64,000 nt of DNA from Providencia alcalifaciens (GCF_020271745.1 NZ_CP084296.1:2914001-2978000), one strand, 5' to 3'. Shown: positions 8,142 to 17,120, counted from the first letter of the stretch. Numbers and translations: made by a program. Notes: generated from the sequence alone by a model not told the origin.

Positions 8142-11100
8142 ATTCTCAAGACGTCAATGGCTTAAAGGTGGTTTAGTTGTCGGTGGTCTTGCTCTTTTTG
8201 GTGCGAGCTATCGTGAAGTTGCCAAACGTGCAGTGGATGGTTTAGTGGATGGCACCTCTGGCAAAGTGACGCTGGATCGTATCAATGGTAACTCGCTGAT
8301 CCCTGAAGGCACGGCGATGGGTGGTTGGAAAGAGAACCCTGCGCAAGTCGTTTCCATGACGCAATGCTTCGGTTGCTGGACCCAGTGCGGTATTCGTGCC
8401 CGTGTGGACAGTGCGAAGAATGAAGTTCTGCGAATTGCGGGGAACCCATATCACCCTCTATCTAATGAAAAACACTTTCCATATGGGATGCCGTTATCCA
8501 CTGCCTTCGCCAAAATGGGCGGAGAAAGCGGATTAGAACATCGTTCAACGGCGTGTGCTCGTGGTGCAACGCTGATGGAAGGATTAACCAGTCCATTACG
8601 TATTCTCGAACCAATGAAGCGTGTAGGTAAACGTGGTGAAGGGAAGTGGGAACGTATTAGCTTTGAGCAGTTAATCAAAGAAGTGGTTGAAGGTGGGGAT
8701 TTATTTGGTGAAGGCCATGTGGATGGTCTGCGTGCTATCCGTGATTTAGAAACGCCGCTGGATCCTGCTCAACCGAAATTAGGGCCTAAAGCTAACCAGT
8801 TACTGGTGACTAACGCCGGGGATGATGGCCGTGATGGCTTTATTCGTCGCTTTGCTCAAAATGCATTCGGTAGTAAAAACTTTGGCGCTCATGGAGCTTA
8901 CTGCGGTTTAGCGTATCGCGCAGGTTCTGGTGCGTTGATGGATGACTTGGATAAAAACGCCCACGTCAAACCAGATTGGGATAATACCCGCTTTGCACTG
9001 TTTATTGGAACATCACCGGCACAATCAGGTAACCCATTTAAGCGTCAAGGCCGTCAATTAGCGAGTGCGCGTTTACGGGATTCGTTCAACTATGTAGTTG
9101 TTTCTCCGGCTCTGCCATTAACGACGACATTAGCGAATGACCATGGTCACTGGGTACCAGTTCAACCGGGGACAGATGCTGCATTAGTTATGGGCATGAT
9201 CCGCTGGATTATTGAGAATGACCGTTATAACGCCGCTTATTTGAGTGTACCAAGTGAAAAATCCATGGAAGCGGCCGGAGAGAAAAGCTGGACAAACTCG
9301 ACCCACCTCGTGATCACCGATGATGCTCATCCTCTGGCAGGTAATCTATTACAGCAATCTCACCTAACGGGTGTAGTGGCTGAAGAGGGTAAGGATGAGA
9401 AAAAAGCCTATATGGTTCAGGACGCAAATGGCGAACTGAAACTGGCGGATGAAGTGACAAATGCGGAGCTGTTTGTGACTCGCCAAGTCACGCTTCATGA
9501 TGGTAGCGAAGTGACGGTGAAATCCAGCTTCCAATGCTTGAAAGAAGCGGCGGATCGCATGACGCTGGAAGAATACAGTCAGCGTTGCCAAGTCCCCGTA
9601 AAAACCATTGAATCATTAGGTAAAGCGTTAACCTCTTATGATAGAAAAGCGGCGGTTATTTCTCACGGTGGCATGATGGGGGGCAATGGCTTCTACACAG
9701 CATGGTCTGTGATTATGCTTAATGCGCTGATCGGTAACTTGAACCTAAAAGGTGGCGTGTCTGTTGGTGGTGGTAAATTTAATGGTGAAAACGATGGCCC
9801 GCGTTACAACATTTCAGGCTATAAAGGTAAAGTGAAGCCGAAAGGTGTGGTGTTATCGCGCAGTAATGAAGTGTATGAAAAATCGGATGAATTTAAGGCG
9901 AGAGTGGCAGCAGGTGAAAAACCGTATCCAGCAAAAGCGCCTTGGTATCCGTTTGCGAAAGGTCAGTTAACTGAACAGTTAGCTTCAGCATTGATGGGAT
10001 ATCCTTATTCTCTGAAGGCGTGGATCACCAATATGACGAACCCAGTTTATGGTATTGCGGGTATTCGTCAGGTGATGGAAGAGAAGCTGAAAGATCCAAA
10101 ACATCTACCACTGATTATTGGTATTGATGCTTTTATGAATGAAACCACGGCATTAGCGGATTACATCGTGCCAGATACCCATAACTTCGAGAGCTGGGGC
10201 TTCAGTGCCCCATGGTCAGGTGTACAAGTGAAAGCGAGTACCGCGCGTTGGCCGATTGTTGAATCTCGCACTGCGAAAACAGCAGATGGTCAGCCAGTTT
10301 CTATGGAGTCATTTTGTATCGCAGTCGCTAAAGAACTGAAATTGCCGGGCTTTGGTGACAATGTGATTGCGGATATGGATGGCAACATGTATCCGTTAAA
10401 TACCGCAGAAGATTACTACCTGCGAGTGGCAGCGAATATGGCATGGTTAGGTGAAAAACCGGTACCAGAGGCGGCAACAGAAGACATTACGATCAGTGGT
10501 GTCGAGCGTATCATGCCGCAAATTACTCGTACATTGAAACCTGAAGAAGTTCGCCGCGTTGCGTATATCTTTACGCGTGGTGGTCGATTCGCACCTTATG
10601 AGAAAGCGTGGGATGGTGAAGCAACGGGTCCACAGTGGAAGAAAGGGTTGCAAATTTGGAACCCAACGGTGGCGATTAACCGCCATGCTATCACGGGTGA
10701 GCGTTTTAGTGGTTGCCCGACCTACTATCCACCACGTATGGCGAATGGTGAAGATGTGAATGCGGTATTCCCAGAGAAAGAGTGGCCATTAAAAATGATG
10801 TCATTTAAATCTCATGTGATGAGCAGCTCCACAACCATGATTGAACGTTTACGCCATGTGAAACCAACCAACTTGGTGGCTATTCACCCGGATGATGCTG
10901 CGAAGATGGGCGTTAAACATGGGGATTGGGTCAAAATCACGACACCCGGTGGTCATACAGAGGCACAAATTAGTGTGCTTGATGGTGTTATGCCGGGAGT
11001 TCTCGCGGTTGAACATGGTTATGGTCACACAGAAATGGGCGCTAAACAGCACTATTTAGACGGTGAAGCCATGCCGATGAATGCGGCAAATGGTTCCGGA

Positions 11101-11223
11101 ATTAACTTGAATGATTTAGGGTTCGCAGATCCGACTCGTGAAGTGGCAAATACTTGGCTTGATTGGGTATCTGGTGCTTCCGTGAGACAAGGTTTGCCAG
11201 CTCGTATCGAGTTAATGGGTTAA
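8134..11223 (+). CDS. ttrA: Tetrathionate reductase catalytic subunit A (molybdopterin)
   Basis: A 1029-residue molybdopterin-guanine-dinucleotide oxidoreductase reducing tetrathionate to thiosulfate in the periplasm. It has a Tat signal (SRRQWLKGG, residues 5-13, then a hydrophobic stretch) and a [4Fe-4S] binding site near CFGCWTQCG. The molybdopterin domains follow, with the dinucleotide-binding C-terminal part (HPDDAAKMGVKHGDWV). The ATG at 8134 follows a GGGGAGA site and overlaps ttrC, and is preferred over an in-frame upstream ATG at 8092, which would bury the twin-arginine motif. It closes the ttrBCA operon. Confidence 0.95.
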   Translation: MAKFSRRQWLKGGLVVGGLALFGASYREVAKRAVDGLVDGTSGKVTLDRINGNSLIPEGTAMGGWKENPAQVVSMTQCFGCWTQCGIRARVDSAKNEVLRIAGNPYHPLSNEKHFPYGMPLSTAFAKMGGESGLEHRSTACARGATLMEGLTSPLRILEPMKRVGKRGEGKWERISFEQLIKEVVEGGDLFGEGHVDGLRAIRDLETPLDPAQPKLGPKANQLLVTNAGDDGRDGFIRRFAQNAFGSKNFGAHGAYCGLAYRAGSGALMDDLDKNAHVKPDWDNTRFALFIGTSPAQSGNPFKRQGRQLASARLRDSFNYVVVSPALPLTTTLANDHGHWVPVQPGTDAALVMGMIRWIIENDRYNAAYLSVPSEKSMEAAGEKSWTNSTHLVITDDAHPLAGNLLQQSHLTGVVAEEGKDEKKAYMVQDANGELKLADEVTNAELFVTRQVTLHDGSEVTVKSSFQCLKEAADRMTLEEYSQRCQVPVKTIESLGKALTSYDRKAAVISHGGMMGGNGFYTAWSVIMLNALIGNLNLKGGVSVGGGKFNGENDGPRYNISGYKGKVKPKGVVLSRSNEVYEKSDEFKARVAAGEKPYPAKAPWYPFAKGQLTEQLASALMGYPYSLKAWITNMTNPVYGIAGIRQVMEEKLKDPKHLPLIIGIDAFMNETTALADYIVPDTHNFESWGFSAPWSGVQVKASTARWPIVESRTAKTADGQPVSMESFCIAVAKELKLPGFGDNVIADMDGNMYPLNTAEDYYLRVAANMAWLGEKPVPEAATEDITISGVERIMPQITRTLKPEEVRRVAYIFTRGGRFAPYEKAWDGEATGPQWKKGLQIWNPTVAINRHAITGERFSGCPTYYPPRMANGEDVNAVFPEKEWPLKMMSFKSHVMSSSTTMIERLRHVKPTNLVAIHPDDAAKMGVKHGDWVKITTPGGHTEAQISVLDGVMPGVLAVEHGYGHTEMGAKQHYLDGEAMPMNAANGSGINLNDLGFADPTREVANTWLDWVSGASVRQGLPARIELMG

Positions 11224-11300
11224 AACAGAAGTCCATCCAGTAGGTTGTAAGTTAGTAAAGTGTAGGTAGTAAAGTGTAGTGAGTAATATAAAGCAGTAAA

Positions 11301-11436
11301 GAGGTTTCTGACCTACTCTGTTCTGCATAGCAGAGTAGGGACGCGCCTCTGATAAGCAGTTGACATTGCGCTCTACGATGCGGTTTACCCATCGTAACTT
11401 CGGCAAATGCCAGGGAGGGGGAGCCCTCCCTTTTTT
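11301..11436 (+). ncRNA. Candidate structured RNA downstream of ttrA
   Basis: The 3' region after ttrA can form consecutive stems: GAGG (11301-11304) with CCTC (11346-11349) enclosing CTACTCTG/CAGAGTAG (11313-11320, 11331-11338), then TACGATG/CATCGTA (11374-11380, 11390-11396), then a strong terminator ending near 11436. This is far more structure than a plain terminator needs. It could be a ttrA 3'-UTR-derived small RNA or an independent one; a TTGACA hexamer sits at 11360-11365 without a good -10. I do not recognise a known family. Confidence 0.4.
11412..11436 (+). terminator. Rho-independent terminator after ttrA
   Basis: Perfect 8-bp stem AGGGAGGG/CCCTCCCT with a GGAG loop, followed by a run of six T (11431-11436). 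It points along the plus strand, so it ends ttrBCA transcripts and anything begun in the 3' region. Confidence 0.9.
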
Positions 11437-11499
11437 CTTTTCTATTTAATACAAATAGCGAATACAACCATTGCTATACCAATCGTCTATAAAAATAGC

Positions 11500-11775
11500 C
11501 TATAAAAGTATTGAGCTATTTTTCTTAAGCGGATTTTTCTTCCAGCGAGTCACTAACCATTCAAATTCTTGATAGGTCGTCTCTGATTTTCTTTTTTCTC
11601 TAATCGCTTTAATCAAAGGCTCGGCAATCTCATATGTTTCAACAACGGTTGAATATGAGGCTCTTTTGATCATCTGCTCGTTATAGATATCTTCTTTGAT
11701 GCTAATGGCAACGCGCTCATAAAAATTTAAAATATATTGGAATTTGAGACGTTCTGAGATTTCACAGCGTGTCAT
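11500..11775 (-). CDS. Small DUF4760-like protein, possibly truncated
   Basis: A 91-residue ORF with an AGGGGG ribosome site just before its ATG. The core ILNFYERVAISIKEDIYNEQMI...EFEWLVTRWKKN resembles DUF4760 proteins as I recall them. Those are usually longer, with an N-terminal membrane segment that is missing here. It may therefore be a C-terminal fragment restarted at an internal Met, or a short family member. It converges with ttrA and is divergent from trhO. Function is unknown. Confidence 0.5.
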   Translation of the reverse strand: MTRCEISERLKFQYILNFYERVAISIKEDIYNEQMIKRASYSTVVETYEIAEPLIKAIREKRKSETTYQEFEWLVTRWKKNPLKKNSSILL

Positions 11776-11975
11776 CGCAACCCCCTCATTTTTTAATTTA
11801 GTGATTTATTTTTAACATTATTATTAAGAGTTGATGGTAAGTGTAATATCCACTAAAAATAAGTGGTTTTTTATTAACATAATAAAGAGGATAATAACCC
11901 ACAATTAACAAGCAAATTTTTGCTGGTGATTTAAATTTGTTTTATATCAAAGCATTACATAGGAAAGCGAACACC

Positions 11976-13022
11976 ATGCCAGTGTTACACAACCAAATTT
12001 CAAATAAAATCCTTAAAGAACGTATGTTGGCTGAAACTGAGCCGCGTACCACAATCTCTTTTTATAAATATTTTAATATTCAAGATCCTGCTGCATTTCG
12101 CAATGAATGGTACCAACAATTCAAAGCGTTGAGTGTATTTGGTCGTGTGTATATAGCCAAAGAAGGGATCAACGCACAAATTAGCGTACCCGCCTCCAAT
12201 GTGGATGCGTTGCGTGAACTTATCTATGCAACAGACCCAGCCTTAAATGACCTACGTTTGAATATTGCTATTGATGATGATGGCAAGTCCTTCTGGGTAC
12301 TGCGTATGAAGGTACGTGATCGTGTTGTTGCTGATGGTATTGATGATGAAACCTTTAATCCTGCCAATACTGGGCAGTATCTGAAAGCAGATCAAGTCAA
12401 TGCGATGATCGATGACCCAAATACTATTTTTGTCGATATGCGCAACCACTATGAATATGAAGTGGGTCACTTTGATAATGCGATTGAGGTGCCATCAGAC
12501 ACCTTTAGAGACCAACTGCCAATGGCGGTTGAAATGCTGCAAGACCAGAAAGATAAAAATGTGGTGATGTATTGCACGGGCGGTATCCGCTGTGAAAAAG
12601 CGAGCGCTTATATGCTACATAACGGTTTCCAAAATGTTTATCATGTGGAAGGCGGGATCATTGAATATGCGCGTAAAGCGAAAGAACAAGGTTTGCCGCT
12701 GCGTTTTAAAGGTAAAAACTTCGTGTTCGATAACCGTATGGGTGAGCGTATTACGGATGATACCTTAGCACATTGCCATCAATGTGGGGAAGTCTGTGAC
12801 ACTCACACTAACTGCAAAAATGACGGTTGCCATTTACTGTTTATTCAATGTCCAAGCTGCGCTGAAAAATATGAAGGCTGCTGTAGTCATGCGTGTACCG
12901 AAGAGATGAAGCTGCCTGAAGAAGAACAGCGTACTCGCCGTGCTGGTCGTGAAGTGAGTAATAAAATATTTAATAAATCTCGCCATCGTTTAGCGGACGG
13001 ATTATTAAATAGCGAGAAGTAG
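11976..13022 (+). CDS. trhO: tRNA uridine-34 hydroxylase TrhO (YceA), rhodanese family
   Basis: A 348-residue protein that hydroxylates U34 of tRNA, an oxygen-dependent route to ho5U. It has an N-terminal acylphosphatase-like domain, a central rhodanese domain with the active-site loop [11 protein letters not shown], and a C-terminal cysteine-rich segment (CHQCGxxCDTHTNC...[12 protein letters not shown]) likely to bind metal. The ATG at 11976 (MPVLHNQIS) matches the E. coli start; an upstream in-frame extension to 11937 is discounted. It ends in a strong terminator. In E. coli this gene lies next to lpxL; here ttr and the DUF4760 gene intervene. Confidence 0.95.
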   Translation: MPVLHNQISNKILKERMLAETEPRTTISFYKYFNIQDPAAFRNEWYQQFKALSVFGRVYIAKEGINAQISVPASNVDALRELIYATDPALNDLRLNIAIDDDGKSFWVLRMKVRDRVVADGIDDETFNPANTGQYLKADQVNAMIDDPNTIFVDMRNHYEYEVGHFDNAIEVPSDTFRDQLPMAVEMLQDQKDKNVVMYCTGGIRCEKASAYMLHNGFQNVYHVEGGIIEYARKAKEQGLPLRFKGKNFVFDNRMGERITDDTLAHCHQCGEVCDTHTNCKNDGCHLLFIQCPSCAEKYEGCCSHACTEEMKLPEEEQRTRRAGREVSNKIFNKSRHRLADGLLNSEK

Positions 13023-13040
13023 TCACATTTTTAAATGAAG

Positions 13041-13064
13041 AAAGCCCTTTTAAAAGGGCTTTTT
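13041..13064 (+). terminator. Rho-independent terminator after trhO
   Basis: Perfect 22-bp palindrome at 13041-13062 with AAAGCCC/GGGCTTT arms, followed by T residues. It also lies just past the stop of the minus-strand rcsA-like gene (13068), so it may serve both directions. Confidence 0.88.
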
Positions 13065-13067
13065 CTT

Positions 13068-13661
13068 TTAATAAAGATACTTAAAAACGTTATAAATAAA
13101 AAATAATTCAATTCTATTTTTAACAAACACTTTTGATGTGATATGCCGCTTTTGTGAGTAAACGGTACTATTACTTATACCTAATTTCCTAGAGATAATA
13201 TGATTAGGAGTTTCATTCATCCAATTATTAATTATATTTTGCTCTTTCATTGTAAAAATGGATGAGTCATTATTATTAGCAAGCTTTGTTATTTTTTCTA
13301 TTTGTTCTGAATCAGTAATGACTTTATCCAATGTTTGAGTGATGATATTTTTTGACATAATGAAAAAATTATCTTTTAGCAAAAGAGGCTTGTCTGTTAA
13401 TGGGTATGCAGCATTGATGTAGATATAGAATCGAATGCTACTGGCTCTGTTTAGCAATGTTTTCAGGGTTGGGCAGTAACTTGAGTAGTGGCAATAGTAT
13501 GTTAAATTTACTAGAACAATGCTGGGTGAATATTTATTTATATATTTAATGCCTTCATTAATGCACCCTGTACTAATGAACTTCAATTTTTTATTAGAAG
13601 ATAAATATTCGGTAATACCAAGGCGGGTATAATAACACTCATCAATAACTAATATTCTCAT
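13068..13661 (-). CDS. RcsA-like LuxR-family transcriptional regulator
   Basis: A 197-residue protein with an N-terminal pseudo-receiver (about 1-115) and a C-terminal LuxR-type helix-turn-helix (about 135-190, FTMKEQNIINNWMNETPNHIISRKLGIS). The phrases CYYTRLGITEYL and LLLKDNFFIMSKNI line up with CSYTRLGLTGYL and LLVRKNLLISSKSI of E. coli RcsA as I recall them. The phospho-acceptor position holds Asn (VLVNLTYY), as in RcsA, so it should not be phosphorylated. RcsA partners RcsB in capsule and motility control. The ATG at 13661 has AAGGA 8 bases upstream; an earlier ATG at 13670 lacks spacing. The gene is markedly AT-rich, suggesting transfer or silencing. It could be another LuxR paralogue. 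Confidence 0.6.
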   Translation of the reverse strand: MRILVIDECYYTRLGITEYLSSNKKLKFISTGCINEGIKYINKYSPSIVLVNLTYYCHYSSYCPTLKTLLNRASSIRFYIYINAAYPLTDKPLLLKDNFFIMSKNIITQTLDKVITDSEQIEKITKLANNNDSSIFTMKEQNIINNWMNETPNHIISRKLGISNSTVYSQKRHITSKVFVKNRIELFFIYNVFKYLY

Positions 13662-13857
13662 AGGGAACATCCTTGTCCGAAAAGAGTATTACAATAAATT
13701 GGAATTGATATTGAAGTCAATAAAGTAATGATAAAAATAATAAATTATTGCTTGTATTTGCAATTAATTCATAATTTATGGTTTCTATATTATCTTTAAT
13801 AATAATCAGTAAAGTATCATTTATTAATAATATAAATTAGAATAATGTAATGATAGC

Positions 13858-13896
13858 GAATGGATATTTGTTATGAGACAAATATCCATTCTTTTT
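13858..13896 (+). terminator. Strong plus-strand terminator with no plus-strand gene
   Basis: A perfect 14-bp stem (13858-13871 with 13878-13891, loop TATGAG) is followed by five T (13892-13896). In that orientation it would end a plus-strand transcript, yet no plus gene lies between the trhO terminator and here. On the minus strand it follows bssS (stop at 13902) but lacks a T-run. Confidence 0.7.
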
Positions 13897-13901
13897 ACCT
13901 G

Positions 13902-14156
13902 CTAATGAGTTTTGAAATCAGATTCAAGATATTCGCCAGACTCAATCTTATCAATTCCAGCCTGAAGAATATTAATCAGCTGTTTGGCTACATCGGTTGT
14001 CAGCCACATGGTTTTATCAACTATTGCGCTATCCAGGCTATTGTTCTGTTCAGGGAGGTAATGTAAACGTAGCATCATCGCATCGTAGGCATCGACAGTA
14101 CTGATATCCCAGCCAACAACAGGGTGAGTTTGGATTACATCGTTTTTTCTATTCAT
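13902..14156 (-). CDS. bssS: Biofilm regulator BssS
   Basis: An 84-residue protein matching E. coli BssS (YceP) throughout: VIQTHPxVGWDISTVDAYDAMMLRLHY near the N-terminus and LWLTTDVA-like (MWLTTDVAKQLINILQAGIDKIESGEY) further on. BssS influences biofilm formation and indole/AI-2 responses in E. coli; the mechanism is unclear. It sits beside pyrC on the same strand, as in E. coli, with the dinI gene found there missing. AGGAGGT lies upstream of the ATG at 14156. Confidence 0.93.
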   Translation of the reverse strand: MNRKNDVIQTHPVVGWDISTVDAYDAMMLRLHYLPEQNNSLDSAIVDKTMWLTTDVAKQLINILQAGIDKIESGEYLESDFKTH

Positions 14157-14338
14157 TTAGACCTCCTAATCAAACATCGTGATAAATAGTAAATATCTAT
14201 TACTGACTAAGAGCAGGTGACTCAGAACGAGCTATAACTAGTATAAGAAGATTTTTTTAATATGGTAGTAATAAAACTATTTTTTCTGTGAATTTTGATG
14301 CAAATTAAAAAAATAGTCGGTGATTGTTTAAAAAAGAC

Positions 14339-14368
14339 GATGTGAAAAGGATAAAACCTTTCCACATC
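14339..14368 (-). terminator. pyrC terminator
   Basis: On the minus strand GATGTGGAAAGG and CCTTTTCACATC pair (one mismatch, 6-base loop), followed after three bases by a T-run (complement of 14331-14336). It lies 10 bases past the pyrC stop. Confidence 0.8.
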
Positions 14369-14377
14369 ATAATGTTA

Positions 14378-15424
14378 TTAGCTTACTTTGATAGTCCAAC
14401 CACAATCTTCACCCGCTAAGAATGGGATTAATTTATCTGTCCCACAGGCAATAGATTCGCAAGTTATATTCTCAGATTTCGTCAGTGTAATGTGACCTTC
14501 ATTGACGGGTAATCCGTAAAATTTAGGTCCATTTAGTGAACAAAATGCTTCGAAATGTGCTAAAGCACCTAATTCTTCGAACACGGTTGCATAGGCAGCT
14601 AATGCGGTTGGTGCGTTAAATACGCCTGCACAGCCGCAGGATGTTTCTTTACGAGATTGAACATGCGGTGCAGTATCGGTACCTAAGAAGAAGCGATCGC
14701 AGCCAGAAGCGACAGCTGCACGCAATGCTTCTTGATGAACGTTACGTTTTAAAATCGGTAGGCAATATAAATGCGGACGTACACCACCAACTAACATATG
14801 GTTGCGGTTAAACATCAAATGCTGTGGTGTTAAGGTCGCAGCCGTAAATTCGTTAGCCTCTAACACATATTGTGCGGCTTCTTTGGTTGTAATGTGCTCA
14901 AAAACCACTTTTAACTGAGGGAATTGAGCTCGTAATGGCAGCATGACTTGTTCGATAAACAGCGCTTCTCGGTCAAAGATATCGATATGGCTGGCAGTCA
15001 CTTCCCCATGAATGAGTAATGGCATTCCAGCTTGTTCCATGGCAGCAAGAACAGGGTAGATTTTTTTAATGTCAGACACACCATGGCTAGAGTTTGTTGT
15101 GGCATTTGCAGGATACAATTTACAGGCCGTAAATACACCTTCATTGAAACCACGAATTAATTCATTAGCATCAGTTGTATCAGTTAAATAGCAGGTCATT
15201 AGTGGTGTAAATTGGTGCCCAGCAGGTACCACTTGCTTAATGCGTTCACGGTACGCTCTTGCCGCTTCTACCGTGGTAACAGGGGGTACAAGGTTAGGCA
15301 TGACAATGGCACGACCAAAAAATTGGCTTGTGAACGGCACGACTGTATTTAACATTTCATTATCGCGAAAATGAACATGCCAATCATCAGGGCGGCGGAT
15401 CGTTAGGGTAGTTACAGTTGTCAT
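14378..15424 (-). CDS. pyrC: Dihydroorotase PyrC
   Basis: A 348-residue class II dihydroorotase closing carbamoyl-aspartate to dihydroorotate in pyrimidine synthesis. Metal-binding residues are evident: HVHF near the N-terminus ([12 protein letters not shown]), carboxylated Lys in [18 protein letters not shown] (LLIHGEV), the His of FEHITT, and the catalytic Asp in FLGTDTAPH. Size and sequence match E. coli PyrC. The ATG is at 15424. It follows bssS in the conserved Enterobacterales order, and its terminator is at 14339-14368. Confidence 0.97.
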   Translation of the reverse strand: MTTVTTLTIRRPDDWHVHFRDNEMLNTVVPFTSQFFGRAIVMPNLVPPVTTVEAARAYRERIKQVVPAGHQFTPLMTCYLTDTTDANELIRGFNEGVFTACKLYPANATTNSSHGVSDIKKIYPVLAAMEQAGMPLLIHGEVTASHIDIFDREALFIEQVMLPLRAQFPQLKVVFEHITTKEAAQYVLEANEFTAATLTPQHLMFNRNHMLVGGVRPHLYCLPILKRNVHQEALRAAVASGCDRFFLGTDTAPHVQSRKETSCGCAGVFNAPTALAAYATVFEELGALAHFEAFCSLNGPKFYGLPVNEGHITLTKSENITCESIACGTDKLIPFLAGEDCGWTIKVS

Positions 15425-15617
15425 TAAACCGGCTCCAATAAGGGGGGAATAAGTGATGAGCAGATGCTCAAGCCGGGAAAGAATGATAAAACGAAAACGA
15501 TTAAATAGCTATGATCAAGGACAATTAATAGAGAAATTATTTTTCTATGGAGTATTTTAATATATTGGAAAATAAAGGAATTTAAACAGAATAAAACAAA
15601 GAAAGGAAAGATTAAGT

Positions 15618-15693
15618 TGGCTCCTCCAGCTGGACTCGAACCAGCGACATACGGATTAACAGTCCGCCGTTCTACCGACTGAACTATGGAGGA
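15618..15693 (-). tRNA. tRNA-Asn (GTT), copy 1
   Basis: 76 nt on the minus strand, from TCCTCCATAG (5') to encoded CCA (3'). The anticodon loop reads CTGTTAA with anticodon GTT; the T arm is GGTTCGAGTCC. Acceptor stem TCCTCCA pairs with TGGAGGA. It differs from copies 2 and 3 by one base in the T arm (C/A in TTCxAGTCC) and has no hairpin terminator right after it. Confidence 0.97.
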
Positions 15694-15959
15694 ACTCCCT
15701 TAACACGCAGAGGATATTAGCGTTCTGAATCACTAATGTCAAAGGGGAAAATGATAAAATAAGTTCGTTTGCCTGTTATCTGCACGAATCGATAGAATTT
15801 TGATCTAACGGGTGGGGTGTAAAAGAAATAAAACCAAAAATAGCTGAAAAAAGAATCAGTTAAAAAGATGTGGTTAAGGTCGTAGAGTGATTTTGATGTG
15901 TAAAAATTATCTTTGATAAGTAATTAGTGGGAAAGATAAAATTAGCAGGGTGAGAAAGC

Positions 15960-15995
15960 AAAAAGCCCGCAAGAATTAATCTTAGCGGGCTTTTT
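15960..15995 (-). terminator. tRNA-Asn copy 2 terminator
   Basis: AAAAAGCCCGC (15960-15970) pairs with GCGGGCTTTTT (15985-15995). Downstream of the minus-strand tRNA the hairpin ends in a T-run. Confidence 0.88.
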
Positions 15996-16000
15996 AAATT

Positions 16001-16076
16001 TGGCTCCTCCAGCTGGACTTGAACCAGCGACATACGGATTAACAGTCCGCCGTTCTACCGACTGAACTATGGAGGA
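16001..16076 (-). tRNA. tRNA-Asn (GTT), copy 2
   Basis: 76 nt, same acceptor, anticodon (GTT) and encoded CCA as copy 1, with T arm GGTTCAAGTCC. It is followed by its own hairpin terminator five bases past the CCA. Confidence 0.97.
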
Positions 16077-16404
16077 ATTGGTTGTTCCTGAGAACGAGGC
16101 GCATATTACCCACCCCGTACTCAGTTGTAAAGCATAAAATTAAAAAAAATGTTCAACAGGCTGTTAAATAAACAAACTGGTGGTTATTTATGCCTTATCA
16201 GCAGAGTTTCAAGGATTTGCAGGCGGTTATAAGCGGAGTCGCTAAAATGTGAACTGTGAGCAAGCAATAGGGATTGTTCCATTAATGATTAGGGCAGGAA
16301 TAAATAAATGTAGTAGTGAATAGGGTGAATAAGAATGAAAAGGCTGAGGGATAGCAGGAAAGCAAAAAGCCCGCAAGAATTAATCTTAGCGGGCTTTTTA
16401 AATT
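16077..16404. other. Spacer between tRNA-Asn copies 2 and 3
   Basis: 328 bp with no gene that I can support. It must hold the promoter of copy 2 (near 16090-16130) and, at its far end, the terminator of copy 3 (16364-16399). Nothing else stands out. Confidence 0.6.
16364..16399 (-). terminator. tRNA-Asn copy 3 terminator
   Basis: AAAAAGCCCGC (16364-16374) pairs with GCGGGCTTTTT (16389-16399), the same hairpin as follows copy 2. Confidence 0.88.
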
Positions 16405-16480
16405 TGGCTCCTCCAGCTGGACTTGAACCAGCGACATACGGATTAACAGTCCGCCGTTCTACCGACTGAACTATGGAGGA
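16405..16480 (-). tRNA. tRNA-Asn (GTT), copy 3
   Basis: 76 nt, reading as copy 2 throughout, with anticodon GTT and encoded CCA on the minus strand. Confidence 0.97.
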
Positions 16481-16616
16481 ATTGGGTTGTTCTTGAGAAC
16501 GAAGCGAATATTAACGATATCACCTCGACCTGTCAACGATAAAAATAGAAATTAAATCTAATTGCTCATTCACTACTCACTACGAATAAAAATCACGCTA
16601 TATTATTGATAATGCT

Positions 16617-17120
16617 TTAATTTTGAGCAGCTAAAGTAACTTGTGTCGGCAGAGAAACCTCAGGATAAGCAATATGGTAAATATCGTAAAAGGAGATACT
16701 ACCCTTTAGTGCGAATAAACGAGAAATTTCTTGTTTGATGGCTGAGCTGACTTCCTGAGATTCAAGAATTTTATTTAAAGCGCCTTCAGATACGACTTCA
16801 GTGACAAACCATTCGCCGTTATAACAAACGCGCAAATCAAGCACACCAATATCTTCGAAATGGTAAATAGGCTTAATATCAAACAACAGAACGCTAGCAA
16901 GTATAATAAATAAGAAGGTTATACCGAGTGTCCAATAAGGGCCAAAGTAGGGTGCGTACCATAAAATCACGGCAAGCGGTAAATAAGCTGCAATCATGCC
17001 GATACATAAATAAGGGTGATTGGCGAGAAATTGACTATTAAAGTAAGGTTTGCCATCACGTTGCTCACGCTGATTAATAGCATCTAAATCATCTATAAGT
17101 ATTTGTTTGATAATATCCAT
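16617..17120 (-). CDS. ylaC: YlaC-family inner membrane protein
   Basis: A 167-residue protein with two adjacent membrane segments (about 38-56 and 62-82) between a charged N-terminal helix and a soluble C-terminal domain. The stretch ED(I)GVLDLRVCYNGEWF and the later SFYDI match E. coli YlaC, which is about 156 residues. Function is unknown. It stands alone beside the tRNA-Asn cluster, and I see no strong terminator after it. Confidence 0.85.
   Translation of the reverse strand: MDIIKQILIDDLDAINQREQRDGKPYFNSQFLANHPYLCIGMIAAYLPLAVILWYAPYFGPYWTLGITFLFIILASVLLFDIKPIYHFEDIGVLDLRVCYNGEWFVTEVVSEGALNKILESQEVSSAIKQEISRLFALKGSISFYDIYHIAYPEVSLPTQVTLAAQN

Larger units (their letters stand above)
15954..16081 (-). 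repeat. tRNA-Asn plus terminator duplication unit A
   Basis: A 128-bp block holding the terminator and tRNA-Asn copy 2 recurs unchanged by eye at 16358-16485. The repeat starts at GAAAGCAAAAAGCCC and ends after GGAGGAATTGG, with related but diverged flanks. This points to a recent segmental duplication or gene conversion between tRNA copies. Confidence 0.85.
16358..16485 (-). repeat. tRNA-Asn plus terminator duplication unit B
   Basis: The second copy of the 128-bp block at 15954-16081, containing tRNA-Asn copy 3 and its terminator. The centre-to-centre distance is 404 bp. Confidence 0.85.
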
